From: Loigolactobacillus bifermentans DSM 20003
Lineage (GTDB): Bacteria; Bacillota; Bacilli; Lactobacillales; Lactobacillaceae
Assembly: GCF_001434575.1 (NCBI RefSeq)
Contig: NZ_AZDA01000007.1
Coordinates: forward strand, 1 to 61,362
DNA length: 61,362 nt
Direction of reading: 5' to 3'
Below the pieces are notes generated by a model that saw only the letters and a program-made list of their open reading frames with translations, had not been told where the DNA came from and searched no databases. Of the stretch, positions 1-9,700 are shown piece by piece. Each line of letters starts with the position of its first letter. Position 1 is the stretch's first letter. A program made the translations under genes and the position numbers.

Positions 1-1172
1 GCCCATGATACCGGGGTGACACTGTACTTGGAGAACTTATGGTGAATAATTCAGGGATTCCGGTCTTTTATGAATGTGGTTCAATTGGTGAAGCCGATAT
101 TGGTGTTTTATCAGCATTAGCCGCTGTTGTCATGGGCCAAGGAAAAGTTTGGTACCATCAGCATAAAGTGGCAACTGCCAAAGTCTTTCAGCAATTAAAC
201 TTGCAACCAGTGGTTTTAGGGCCTAAGGATGCGTTGGCCATCTTAAGTTCGAATACCTTTGGTGTGGGTCAAGCCATCACCGCTTTAAGCCAGTCGCAGG
301 CCTTATTTAAGTTGGCACAGCTTAGTTTAGGCTTAAGTATGGAAGGGTTTGATAGCAATTTAACCCCGATTTTGCCATTAGCCGTGCATGCAAAGCGTAA
401 TTATTATCAGCAAGCTGCTGCAAAAGTGGTCAGTGGTTACCTAGAGAACAGTTACTTATGGCAACCGCATCAGCGTCAACAAATCCAAGACCCCATTAGC
501 TTTCGATCCGCCACGCACATTTTTGGGGCGATCCAACAAAAATTAGATCAAAGTATGCGGGTGATCGATGTGTATTTAAAAGGGTCTGATGACAATCCAG
601 TGGTGGACCCCATCAGTGGTGAAATCGTCTCAACGGGAAATTTTGAAATTTTAGATGTGGCCTTGGCCATTGAAGCGCTGAATTTATCCTTAACGCATTT
701 ATCGCGCACGATCTATCAACGGATCAAGCATTTAAATAATGATCAGTTAACCGGCTTACCGCGCTTTTTGATTCAGCAACACGGTGCGCAATTTGGGCTG
801 CAAACGTTGCAGAAAACGGCATTAGACCTGGATATTCGAATTCGCCAAATGGCACAACCTGTTTCAAATGATTTTCTAGGTTTGGCAGGCGATATTGAGG
901 ATCATGGGTCAAATTTACCGCTGCTCAGTGAATCATTGATGAAGATCAACCGTTATTTGCGCACGTTGATCGCAATTGAGTTTTACAATGCGGCGCAGGC
1001 GGTGTATCTTCGGTTTGGGACGGCTGCAGCGGCACCTTTAGGAGTGCAAACCCAGCGTGTTTATCAGATGATCCGACGTTTGATCCCGCCGATTCAAGAT
1101 GATCGACCTTACAATCAAGAAATTGAACGTTTGGTAGCGCACTTACCGTCTTTAATTTCACTAGTGGTCTAA
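1..1172 (+). pseudogene. aromatic amino acid lyase (HutH/PAL family), frameshifted, 5' end outside window
   Basis: The long open frame from 39 to 1172 (377 aa) matches the central and C-terminal parts of the histidine/phenylalanine ammonia-lyase superfamily: a GSIGEADIG segment at the MIO loop, a DNPVVDP motif (family signature near residue 190) and a helical C-terminus. Family members are about 500 aa, so more than 100 N-terminal residues are missing. In frame 1, bases 1-39 read AHDTGVTLYLENL, which fits the residues that normally precede this region, and a one-base shift at about 37-41 (TTA/ATG) joins the two frames. I read this as one gene broken by a single-base deletion, or as a sequencing error. 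The canonical Ala-Ser-Gly triad that forms the MIO cofactor is replaced by Glu-Ala-Asp, so ammonia-lyase activity is doubtful even if the frame were intact. No terminator is visible after it. Confidence 0.7.
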
Positions 1173-1218
1173 CTTGACCCCTTTTCAGCGCAAAATGTGA
1201 AAATGATTAAAAAATTTG

Positions 1219-1247
1219 TTGACAGGCATCGTTTAGGAGACTAAACT
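1219..1247 (+). promoter_or_regulatory. sigma-A promoter of T-box/ketopantoate-reductase-like gene
   Basis: TTGACA at 1219-1224, a 17-bp spacer, and TAAACT at 1242-1247. It lies directly upstream of the T-box leader, so the gene at 1555 has its own transcript independent of the lyase gene. Confidence 0.7.
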
Positions 1248-1257
1248 ACAAACAACA

Positions 1258-1517
1258 TTTTAAATACGACAGACGTAACAGATTGTGGAGTCGATGATGA
1301 GTTTTAGCAAGCGAGTACCGTAGGGTGAGAAGGTATTAAGACTGGTCATTAAAAGACAATTTGTCAGACTTATTTTTCGAGATAAGTGGGTAGCACCCCA
1401 TAACGTGTATCGAGCAGCTTGGTTGTTCGAACTAAGGAATTACCGCAACGGTAATTTGAATAAAAGGTGGTACCACGTGAAAACGTCCTTTGATCTTTGA
1501 TCGAAGGGCGTTTTTTT
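1258..1517 (+). promoter_or_regulatory. T-box leader (specifier not assigned)
   Basis: The 14-nt T-box (AAGGTGGTACCACG, 1464-1477) is followed by an intrinsic terminator with arms around ACGTCCTT and AAGGGCGT plus a U-run (1482-1517). The upstream part folds as a short stem I: a distal TACC/GGTA hairpin, an upper helix GTTTTA/TAAGAC, and a lower helix CAGATTGT/ACAATTTG. By position the specifier falls in the TTAAAAG loop. The register is ambiguous, so I do not name the amino acid. Uncharged tRNA should favour readthrough into the gene at 1555. Confidence 0.85.
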
Positions 1518-1554
1518 GTTGTATAAAATGATTTAAACACGGGAGCTGATCAGA

Positions 1555-2529
1555 ATGAAATATGGTGTTATTGGTGCAGGTGCAATGGGGTATCGGTATG
1601 GTGTGATGTTACAGGAAAATGCCGGCATGACGGTGGATTTTATTGATACGTGGCAACCGAATATTGATCAGGTTCGAAAACAAGGTGGCGTGTCAGTGGC
1701 GCGTGACCATGAAAATCGGCATATTGTGCCAATTAACATTTACACGCCGGAAGAATATACCGGCCATCCAGATGTTTGGATTATTTTTAAAAAGCAAATG
1801 CAGTTGGCAGCAGAATTAAAACGGGATCAAGCGGCTGGTTTATTCCACGATGATCAATATGTGTTCTCTGCCATGAACGGTTTAGGCCATTTTGAAAAAA
1901 TCGCACAGTATTTCCCGAAAGAAAATATCGTCTGTGGGACAGCCATGATCGCCACCCGGTTAGATGGTCCTGCCAACGTTGATTTTATGGGTGCGAAAAA
2001 TACGGAAGATATGCACATGGCGCGGTATAACAATGCTGAACCAAATTCGCAAGTTCAAGCCATTTTTGACGATTTCACCAAAGCCGGCTTAGGGCCGGCA
2101 TTTGCGCCAGAGTGGCAAGGGATGTGTATGTCAAAAGTGGTCTTTAATGCGGTGACCAATACGTTATGCACCATGTTTGAAATGCAAATGGGTCAGTTTA
2201 TTGAATATGAAGGTGTTCGGGCGATGTCTGAACAATTGTTTAACGAAGCCTTTGATGCTTGCGAACGCGCGGGGATTCATTTGATTGAAACACGGCAACA
2301 AGAAGTGGACTCTGTAATCACCGTCAGCAAAGCTTACAAATACCATTATCCTTCGATGTACCAGGATTTCTCAAAGGGCCGGCCAACAGAAGTCGATTAT
2401 ATTAACGGGTATATTGCTAAAATTGGCCGTGAACATGATTATGTCTGCCGGACGCATGAGTTTGTTGTGCATGAAGTTCATATGGCTGAAATGATGCGCA
2501 AGTATCATCATCCCGCACCACAAGCATAA
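1555..2529 (+). CDS. ketopantoate reductase (PanE/ApbA) family protein, probable 2-hydroxyacid dehydrogenase
   Basis: The 324-aa protein has an N-terminal NAD(P)-binding Rossmann motif, GAGAMG at residues 7-12, and the C-terminal helical domain of PF08546. That domain shows a catalytic-type lysine in SKVVFNAVTNTLC and a YPSMYQD...RPTEVDYING segment carrying the conserved Ser and Glu. It is a clear paralogue of the gene at 25664. PanE-family enzymes of lactic acid bacteria are known to reduce branched-chain 2-keto acids to 2-hydroxy acids (Lactococcus PanE/HicDH). T-box control by an amino acid supports that role over pantothenate synthesis, but the substrate is inferred. The start is ATG with GGGAGC upstream. 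Confidence 0.8.
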   Translation: MKYGVIGAGAMGYRYGVMLQENAGMTVDFIDTWQPNIDQVRKQGGVSVARDHENRHIVPINIYTPEEYTGHPDVWIIFKKQMQLAAELKRDQAAGLFHDDQYVFSAMNGLGHFEKIAQYFPKENIVCGTAMIATRLDGPANVDFMGAKNTEDMHMARYNNAEPNSQVQAIFDDFTKAGLGPAFAPEWQGMCMSKVVFNAVTNTLCTMFEMQMGQFIEYEGVRAMSEQLFNEAFDACERAGIHLIETRQQEVDSVITVSKAYKYHYPSMYQDFSKGRPTEVDYINGYIAKIGREHDYVCRTHEFVVHEVHMAEMMRKYHHPAPQA

Positions 2530-2548
2530 AATTAAAATCAGATTAGGG

Positions 2549-2577
2549 TTGACGAGAAAATCTTAATATGGTTTAAT
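2549..2577 (+). promoter_or_regulatory. promoter of Tyr-rich leader and MFS gene
   Basis: TTGACG at 2549-2554, 17-bp spacer, TTTAAT at 2572-2577. It lies about 35 bp upstream of the leader peptide start at 2612. Confidence 0.65.
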
Positions 2578-2611
2578 CAAACCAATGATTAACAGGAAAG
2601 GAACTTTGAAC

Positions 2612-2668
2612 ATGACAACACAACTCATCCAGGCTCATACGTACTATTACGGCTATTACTTTAGTTAG
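2612..2668 (+). CDS. 18-aa leader peptide rich in Tyr (attenuator)
   Basis: A short reading frame with a good ribosome binding site (AGGAAAGGAAC, 9-10 nt upstream) encodes MTTQLIQAHTYYYGYYFS. Tyr occupies positions 11, 12, 13, 15 and 16 and Phe position 17, just before the stop at 2666-2668. The stop overlaps the first base of a perfect 9-bp hairpin. Amino-acid runs immediately before stacked hairpins are the hallmark of ribosome-mediated attenuation leaders (pheA, his and trp types). I infer that Tyr starvation stalls the ribosome here and alters folding of the downstream RNA. Confidence 0.75.
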   Translation: MTTQLIQAHTYYYGYYFS

Positions 2669-2823
2669 CGTCCGCAGCTTTGATGCGGACGCCTGAAAAA
2701 CGCGTTCGCGTCTAAAGCTCAGCCGCAGTTGTTGTGTGCCAGCTAGACGTGAGAATCTAGCTGGGTCATTCATTCTTCCACACGGATCGAAACCAGCTAG
2801 GTCACTTGTCTAGCTGGTTTTTT
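2668..2823 (+). promoter_or_regulatory. attenuator with competing hairpins and intrinsic terminator
   Basis: Hairpin 1 pairs GCGTCCGCA (2668-2676) with TGCGGACGC (2684-2692). An alternative pairs AGCTTT (2676-2681) plus GACGC (2688-2692) with GCGTC (2708-2712) plus AAAGCT (2714-2719), so the two exclude each other. Further down the arms CCAGCTAG/CTAGCTGG occur twice, at 2739-2746/2757-2764 and at 2793-2800/2810-2817. The second pair is followed by six T residues and forms the terminator. Because the arms are identical, right arm 1 can also pair with left arm 2 as an antiterminator. How the upper and lower switches couple is not resolved by eye. Confidence 0.7.
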
Positions 2824-2898
2824 GTATGCTAGGGGACGCGGAATCAGTTACAGTGAGATCTTGACAGCATAACAAGCAGTTCCAAGGGGGAATATCGA

Positions 2899-4119
2899 AT
2901 GAATGAATTAACCAAATCGAAAAAGCACTTATTAGCCATCTGTCTGTACTTAAATTACTTTGCGCATGGTATCGGCCTGATCATCTTAGCGCAAAATATG
3001 CAATCATTAGGCCATTTTTGGGGTGTCCCGTTAGCCACGGTTTCTTATGTGGTTTCTGGAATCGGAATCGGTCGGTTACTGGCCTACTTCGTCTTTGGTT
3101 ATTTGTCGGATCGGTTTGGCCGGAAATTCTTGATTTATGTGGGGATCGGCACGTATTTGGTTTTCTTCCTGGGGATGCCGTTTGTGAAGAGCATTCAGCT
3201 GGCTTACCTACTGGCGATTTTGGCTGGGGTAGCCAACTCCGCGTTGGATTCTGGCACTTACCCTACCTTCATGGAAATGGGCGGTAAGGAAAGTGCGTCC
3301 AACGTCTTCATCAAAGCCTTCATGTCAATTGGGGAATTTGTGTTGCCCTTGCTGGTAACGATGTTAGAAACACGTGCGTTGTGGTTTGGCTGGTCCTTCA
3401 TGTTAGCGGTTGTCATTTTAGTCGCCAACTTGATTTTGTTAACGCAAGTGTCCTTTCCAGCCCGGAACCAAGCACATCAGGCGGATGTGGTCGCGGATAC
3501 GCATTTATCGCAGCACAAACGTTGGGTGGCAACGGTTGCCTTGTCGATTTACGGGTACACCACCATGGCCATCATGATCTTGTTCACCCAATGGATCACC
3601 CTATTTGCCACGAAAGAATTAGGGTACAATTCGCTGGTGGCCCATGGCTTGTTGTCACTGTATAGCATTGGCTCCATTTCAGGTGTGCTGGTGGTCTTCG
3701 TTTTATTACGGCGGCAAGTCTCTGAAACCGGATTGCTGGTTTTGAACAATATTGCGTCTTTGATTGCTTTGTTGGTGATCTGCTACACGTCGGTTCAGTG
3801 GTTGTCTGCTGTAGCGTGCTTCATGTTTGGGTTCACCGCAGCCAGTGGCATGATGCAAGTGGCGTTGAACATTTTCTTACGGTTATACCCAACCCATAAA
3901 GGCTTGGTCACAGGGACTTACTTCACTTTTGGGAGTATTGCAACCTTTACAGTCCCAATCGTCACCGGCTGGTTATCGAAACAAAGTATTGGCGCTGCCT
4001 TACGGTTTGATATTTTAGTGGGGATCTTAGGCACGGCGATGGTTTTGATCGTCGCTGCTGTTTTAAACCAACGTCATGCTGAAGCAACGGCTGCCGCGTC
4101 ATTACAAGTGAAAAATTGA
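2899..4119 (+). CDS. MFS transporter, candidate aromatic amino acid carrier
   Basis: The 406-aa polytopic protein has about 12 predicted membrane helices and the MFS loop motif DRFGRK near residue 76. The start ATG has AAGGGGG 7-8 nt upstream. It is the only gene downstream of the Tyr-rich leader/attenuator, so expression should rise when charged tRNA-Tyr is scarce. That suggests import of tyrosine, another aromatic amino acid or an aromatic precursor. Substrate assignment is inference from the leader; the sequence alone gives only the superfamily. A terminator follows. Confidence 0.75.
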   Translation: MNELTKSKKHLLAICLYLNYFAHGIGLIILAQNMQSLGHFWGVPLATVSYVVSGIGIGRLLAYFVFGYLSDRFGRKFLIYVGIGTYLVFFLGMPFVKSIQLAYLLAILAGVANSALDSGTYPTFMEMGGKESASNVFIKAFMSIGEFVLPLLVTMLETRALWFGWSFMLAVVILVANLILLTQVSFPARNQAHQADVVADTHLSQHKRWVATVALSIYGYTTMAIMILFTQWITLFATKELGYNSLVAHGLLSLYSIGSISGVLVVFVLLRRQVSETGLLVLNNIASLIALLVICYTSVQWLSAVACFMFGFTAASGMMQVALNIFLRLYPTHKGLVTGTYFTFGSIATFTVPIVTGWLSKQSIGAALRFDILVGILGTAMVLIVAAVLNQRHAEATAAASLQVKN

Positions 4120-4127
4120 TTTGGGAA

Positions 4128-4150
4128 ACCTGCCGTTATGGCGGGTTTTT
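4128..4150 (+). terminator. intrinsic terminator after MFS gene
   Basis: CCTGCC and GGCGGG arms around a TTAT-type loop, followed by a T-run. Confidence 0.65.
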
Positions 4151-4194
4151 TATTTGGGTCAAGTAAGTTATGATGGATGAAAGAGGTGTTGGTG

Positions 4195-5682
4195 ATGGCA
4201 GTACAGCTCAATCCAAAGTTAAAAGCACTATTGTTGGCCAGTCAATTAGGGCTGAATCAACATCACCCATTGGCAGGGTGGCATATGTTAACGATTCTTT
4301 ATCATGATGGCACCGGTAGTGGCAGTCCGATGACATTAAATTTTTTAGTGACGAAATACAATCAAGCTTATTTAGATGACGATGAAACACCCATTGCTGA
4401 CCAAGTGTTGAAAAAGATTTTAACGGTTCTTTCTGAGCAGGCAGGTTTGGTGGAAACGTCACCGCGTAAAGTGCGGGAACAAATGCAAAACGGTGGCTAT
4501 CACCTGCATCAATCGTATGTTTATCGCATTACCAGTAGTGGCATTCAGTACTTAAAAATGATGCAAGATGTGGTAGAAGCTGAAAATACGATCACAGCCA
4601 ACATTAGTCAAATCGATGAATTTTGCCAATTGGTGCAGCAGTTGGCGCAAAGTGCAGGTAAAACGCAAAATACGCAATTGTTTAATGATTTTGAGCGGAT
4701 GCGGGTCACTTATAACAATGTGATGAAAGGCATGCACAAGTTAGATGAAGATTTAGATGAATTAGCCAATAATTTAGCCTTTGATCACGGCAGTCAGGCA
4801 GCTGAGCAGTTGCAACAAATGCTGAATGAGAAGGCCTTGCCAGCCTTTAATCAATTGATGCAGCAGGAGGCCCCTATTCAGGCGCTGACGCATTTAGCGG
4901 ATTTTCCCGAGCGCGTTGCCCGCAGTCAACAAGGCCAAGATGACCTGGATGCCAGCCATGCGGTAGGGGATCAGGCGAAAATGACCGTGCGTTTTCAACG
5001 GACGCGGGATTACGTACGGGCCCAGTTGGCGCAAATTGAGCTGAGTTTTACCTCCACGGCCAATGCCATGGACACCAGCTTGGATTCGATGTTTATGTTG
5101 TTTCAAACGTTGACCGGTGTTAGCGAGCGCTTAAGTCGTGAGTATGAGCGGATTCAATCACAAACCGTGGATATTCAGGCCTTGACGCGGCAGATCGACC
5201 AGCTGATGACCCATTATGAAACGGTGCAATTGCCTACCGCACTACCGCGGCATTTAGCGCTGGATCGGCAATTTGAGGATCCGAATGACTTTCTCACGGC
5301 GTCGGTGGCCGGGCCGGTGGTTTTTAAAGCCCAGCCCCAGCCACCGCGGAAACTAACTGTAGCGGATAATCCTGAGGTGGTCCAGCATGAAACCGTGGTG
5401 GACCAGCGGTTAGCAGGGTATCGTGAATTTTGGCAGTTGGTGAATGCACAACAACAATTAGTGGTGGCACAACCGTTGGAATTTACCACGCAACTGGCGC
5501 GCGATGAAGTGATTCGGCTCTACAGTGCCACTGGCTATGATCATTATGAAAGCTTTGCGCCGTTTAGCCGTCCGGTTAAGTCCGTCCAAACGTTGGCAAT
5601 CGGCCAATTAAAACTGCACTGTCGTGGTGAAGCTTACAGTGTCTTTTTACCCAGTGGCTTTGTGGTTCAATTTGAAAAGTGA
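4195..5682 (+). CDS. jetA: Wadjet JetA-like kleisin subunit
   Basis: The 495-aa protein is first in a four-gene unit whose order and sizes match Wadjet systems (JetA kleisin, JetB KITE, JetC SMC, JetD Toprim nuclease). The N-terminal 120 residues look like a winged-helix segment, followed by long alpha-helical stretches (about 130-330) and a C-terminal beta-rich tail, as expected of a MukF-like kleisin. The start is placed at ATG 4195, seven nt after AGAGGTG, rather than at the in-frame ATG 4177, which precedes that site. JetB begins 10 nt after its stop. Identification rests mainly on the gene set; single-gene homology is weak by eye. Confidence 0.75.
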   Translation: MAVQLNPKLKALLLASQLGLNQHHPLAGWHMLTILYHDGTGSGSPMTLNFLVTKYNQAYLDDDETPIADQVLKKILTVLSEQAGLVETSPRKVREQMQNGGYHLHQSYVYRITSSGIQYLKMMQDVVEAENTITANISQIDEFCQLVQQLAQSAGKTQNTQLFNDFERMRVTYNNVMKGMHKLDEDLDELANNLAFDHGSQAAEQLQQMLNEKALPAFNQLMQQEAPIQALTHLADFPERVARSQQGQDDLDASHAVGDQAKMTVRFQRTRDYVRAQLAQIELSFTSTANAMDTSLDSMFMLFQTLTGVSERLSREYERIQSQTVDIQALTRQIDQLMTHYETVQLPTALPRHLALDRQFEDPNDFLTASVAGPVVFKAQPQPPRKLTVADNPEVVQHETVVDQRLAGYREFWQLVNAQQQLVVAQPLEFTTQLARDEVIRLYSATGYDHYESFAPFSRPVKSVQTLAIGQLKLHCRGEAYSVFLPSGFVVQFEK

Positions 5683-5692
5683 GGGAAGTGCA

Positions 5693-6706
5693 ATGCAGAC
5701 ACTTTATTCGTCTGAACAAACGATTGTCAATCAATTGGTCGATACCGGCCTTTTTTCAGCGATGACCAATCCGGCGACTTCGCAGCGGTTACAGCAGGCT
5801 CATTTGGCGCTGCAACGGCCGCAAACCCAACGCCGGGTGGTGAACTATTTAACGGCATTATTAGGGGAAGCGCCAGCGGTTTATCAGGGGAATTTACTGT
5901 TATTGTTAGGGGCCAATCGCGTTCCTGCCACGCAAGTCCATGTTTTACTGGCAACGCTGAAAGCCGTGATCAATTTACCCGAACTGCAAGCTGCAACCTT
6001 GGATCGGGCGATACCGGTGTTAACCATTGTGCGTTTGGTGCATAGTGAAGTCCCCGACTTAGATGAAAAAACGATCCGTCAGGATATTAAACACTTATTT
6101 GTAGACCGTTTTGGGCTCTTTAAAGCAGATCAACCGTTGCAGTCTACGGATGAAGGGGCGGTTGAAGTTGAAGAATACTGGGATGTGGCGCCAAGTTTTG
6201 TGTATGTGGCCCAGTGTCTTGTTAACGAGCTGTTGCAGCAACGGGATACACCAACGTTAACGGCGCGCCAGCGGGTGAATCGCGGGTTGTTGCGATACCG
6301 TTACTTAAGCCCAGCCACAACACCGCAGTTGTGGCCCTTATTACAGGCAAATCAGGTCGAATTAGCTGCTGATTGGGCACCCTTACAACGTTTTGATTTA
6401 GAATGTGGGGCTGGCTATGCGTTATTGCTGGATCGACAGCGGCAACCAAGTACGGCGCGGCCATTTGCCGTTGCCATTCAGGTGGCTCAAAAATTAGGCA
6501 CCGGCCTACCACTGGCCGAATTAAACGCCTTGATCCATCAGGTGGCGCAGCAGCTATTTCCGAAAGTGACCATTAGCGTGAGCGAGGTTAAAAAAGCGTT
6601 AACAGATTTTGCGCTTGCAACGCAACGTGACGGTTTTATGCGCGCCACACCGCTTAGTCAGCGCTTTGTCGTGCAAGCAGAAAGTGAAGGGGAATCATGT
6701 CATTAA
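5693..6706 (+). CDS. jetB: Wadjet JetB-like KITE subunit
   Basis: The 337-aa, Gln- and Leu-rich, mostly helical protein sits between the kleisin-like and SMC-like genes, the position of the MukE/KITE-like JetB. At over 330 aa it is longer than the roughly 200-aa type I JetB, which points to one of the other Wadjet subtypes. The start ATG 5693 has GAGGGAAG 4-5 nt upstream. The frame is open farther upstream, but that would overlap jetA by 60 nt. Its 3' end overlaps jetC by 10 nt, indicating translational coupling. Confidence 0.72.
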   Translation: MQTLYSSEQTIVNQLVDTGLFSAMTNPATSQRLQQAHLALQRPQTQRRVVNYLTALLGEAPAVYQGNLLLLLGANRVPATQVHVLLATLKAVINLPELQAATLDRAIPVLTIVRLVHSEVPDLDEKTIRQDIKHLFVDRFGLFKADQPLQSTDEGAVEVEEYWDVAPSFVYVAQCLVNELLQQRDTPTLTARQRVNRGLLRYRYLSPATTPQLWPLLQANQVELAADWAPLQRFDLECGAGYALLLDRQRQPSTARPFAVAIQVAQKLGTGLPLAELNALIHQVAQQLFPKVTISVSEVKKALTDFALATQRDGFMRATPLSQRFVVQAESEGESCH

Positions 6707-9700
6707 AACCAGTTTGTTTTCATTTACGTAATTTTAATAAGTACCTTTCATTGGACCTCCCTGCCTCAGAAAATGGCAATTTAACCTTGATCGGTGAAAA
6801 TGCAGTGGGTAAAACCACCTTGGCCAACTGCTTTTTCCCGATGTTAATTGATGGCAGTATTGCCACACCATCTTTTAACCCAGCAAAAGGTACGGAACGG
6901 CTGGATAAGCAAAGTAAGCCTAAAAATAGCGCGCAAGATACCCGTCATTTTGAAAATATGCTGTTAAGTTGGGGCCCAGGTGCGATGAAAGTGCGCACGG
7001 GTTACGCCTATCTCACGTTGGAATCAGAACAGCGCCAGGTGATTTTAGGGCTAGGCGCGTCGCGTGGTGACCATGAGGCGACATGGTGGTTTGTAGTGCT
7101 TCAGCCTAACGTGGCGGCTGGGCTTGATTTAGTGACGACAAAAGACGGTGTTAGCCTGAATCAGGCTGATTTTGAAACTGCTAATCAAGGGTTAGGCGAC
7201 GCGTTACATGTTTTCAATCAAGCGGTTGGTTATCGTGATTTTGTAGCCAGCCAAGTTTACGGTTTTGCCAGTGGGCAGCAGTTAACCCGGTTGGCCAATG
7301 TTTATCGTTTGTTGGCGTCACCGATTTTAACCGGGGGTAACGCGCAATTTACACCAATTTTAGCTGCTTTACGGGCTGCACAAGCAGGCATTGACACACA
7401 AGTGATGACCCAAGTGGCGGCTAGCCAGCGTGAGTTAAACCGGCGCAACGGTTTGTTAAAGCGGATCGAAACGGTCCAAAAGCGGTTGGCGAAAATGAAA
7501 CAAGTGATTTTTTGGTGTAATTTAAACCATTTAGATGAGCTTTATTTAAGTGACTATCAGGCTCAGAATACGCAGTATCAGGCGCTGAGTACCAAACTGG
7601 ATCAGATGATGACAGCGCAAACCGCCTTGCAACAGCAGCAAACCCTGACGGAAACCAGTTTACAGCAAGCAACGCAGCAATTGGCGCAGTTGCAAGTTGC
7701 CAAGCAACAACAAGATCATTTAAAAGAACAGCAACAAGCCTATCAATACCGACTTGAAATGGCTCAAGCCGCAATTGCACGTTTTGAAAAAGCAACCGCA
7801 GCTTTAGCTGTAGCACAGCAGAAATTAGAACAAGTTCAAGCGCGCTTAAAACGCTATCAGCAGCAAATCGCAAACTTGTTGGCAACGCGCATTAAGCCGC
7901 TGCAAGCTCAAATCAGTGCGCAAACTGCACAGCTACCAGAACTGGCACAGCAGTTGGCGGAAATTGATGATCAAGTGATGGTGACACGTTTAACCGATTA
8001 TTTAAAGCAGTTACAGCAAGCTTTAACGGATTATCAAGCGTTAAAAGATACCATTGTCCAGCTGGGATTAGACGTTCAGATCGTAGATGAGATGCAAACG
8101 GCATTAGCACAACGGATTCAACAGCGGGTACAGGGGCCGTTGGTCAGTCGCATGCGTGAAGGCTTGTTAGCAGACAACAGCCAAGTCCATGCAACTGGTA
8201 AAGTGAAAATGAACCAGGCCGCTGCAGCACTGCAACAGCAACAACAGACTTTGTTGGCCGCCCATGCCGATTTAAAGTATTTTTTAGCGGATCAAGCCCA
8301 GTTTAAACAACTACAAACGTGGGTCGCGGCTTTAAAAGATGCCTTTGTTCAGCGGACGCAATTGCAAACTACCCTTGAGCAATGTGCCACTAAATTACAA
8401 TCCGGTCAGGAGCAAGTGGCGCAGATCAAAGATAGCATGGACCCGGATTTTGAGCTTGCTACGACACAAGCGACCATCCAGCAGTTACAGCAGCAATTGG
8501 CCCAATTGGTGATCGATCCCCAGTTAACACAGAAATTAACGCAAACCCAGCAACAGGTTACAAAATTGGAACAACAGCGTCAGACGATTTTAGTGAAAGT
8601 AGCTGAACAAAAGGGCCAAATCGCTGGGACCATTGCACAATTAAATGCGCTTAAACAAGCTTTGTTTGCACTACAACAACGCCTACAGCCGGCCATTAAA
8701 TTACTGGCACATTATCAACCTGATGAGGTGGTATTACAAGACTTAGCGCAGTTAAACGCCTTTACCACCAGTCATCGAAGTGCCATTCGGAATCATAAGT
8801 ACGCGACGATCAGTGTCCGGGTGGGACAATTGATTCGGCGTAATACGGCCCAAGGTCTGGATGAAAATGCCATTGATGATTTGCTCATGGAACGCGGCCG
8901 TACGACAGACGCGTTACAAATGCGGCAAGAATCATTGCAAGAACAAGCCGAATTAACCGTGCCCACCTTTGATCTGCAAGATTTACAAACGTTTATGGTA
9001 GCGGACCGCCAGCGGATCCAGAAGGCGTTTGATCAGTCTGAAAAAACCAACGAAGCCGCGCAAACAGCGTATTTAGGGGCAGCCGTTGGGACAATTTCAG
9101 CGCAATACCGGGTGATTCAAACGTATAATCACATGTTAACCGAAGGCAATCGCGCCCAAGGCATTCAACTGAAAATCGTTTTACAGCCAGACAAAGGCCT
9201 TGATCCAGCAGTGATTGAAGAAGCTTGCGATATGACCTTGTTAGAACGACCAACGTTACAACATGAGATTCAACGGCGATTGCAAAATTTAGCACAGGAT
9301 ATGCAAGTGGCTAATGACCCAGCAGCCTTTCAAAACAAAGCTGAAGAATTACTAGATACCCGCTATTGGTCCAACTTCCAAGTGCTGATCAAGCGGCGCT
9401 CTAGCGACGCTGAAGATTATGAAGTGGTGGATGATAAGTTTGTGCGCTCAGGGGGTTCAGGTGCGGAAAAGTCCCAAGCCATGATCTTACCGTTACTACT
9501 GGTGCCTAAAATGATTTTAAGCCAAACGCAAGTCAAAGATGTGCCTTGTTTGGTGATGTTTGATGAATTCGCCGATAAGTTGGATCCTGAAACGGCTAAG
9601 ATCTTTGCGAAAACCATTGCCAACTTTGGCTTTAGCTTTATCGCCACCATGCCTGGTGGCACGCAAAATAAATTATTGGCGGATGGTGTTGCGAACATTG

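Noticed and set aside
1555-2529. panE for pantothenate synthesis
   Set aside because: T-box regulation and a paralogue with an Ile T-box favour an amino-acid-derived 2-keto acid; no pantothenate genes nearby.
7421-7885. 154-aa minus-strand open frame inside jetC
   Set aside because: Antisense shadow of the Gln-rich coiled-coil coding region with no ribosome site or family similarity.
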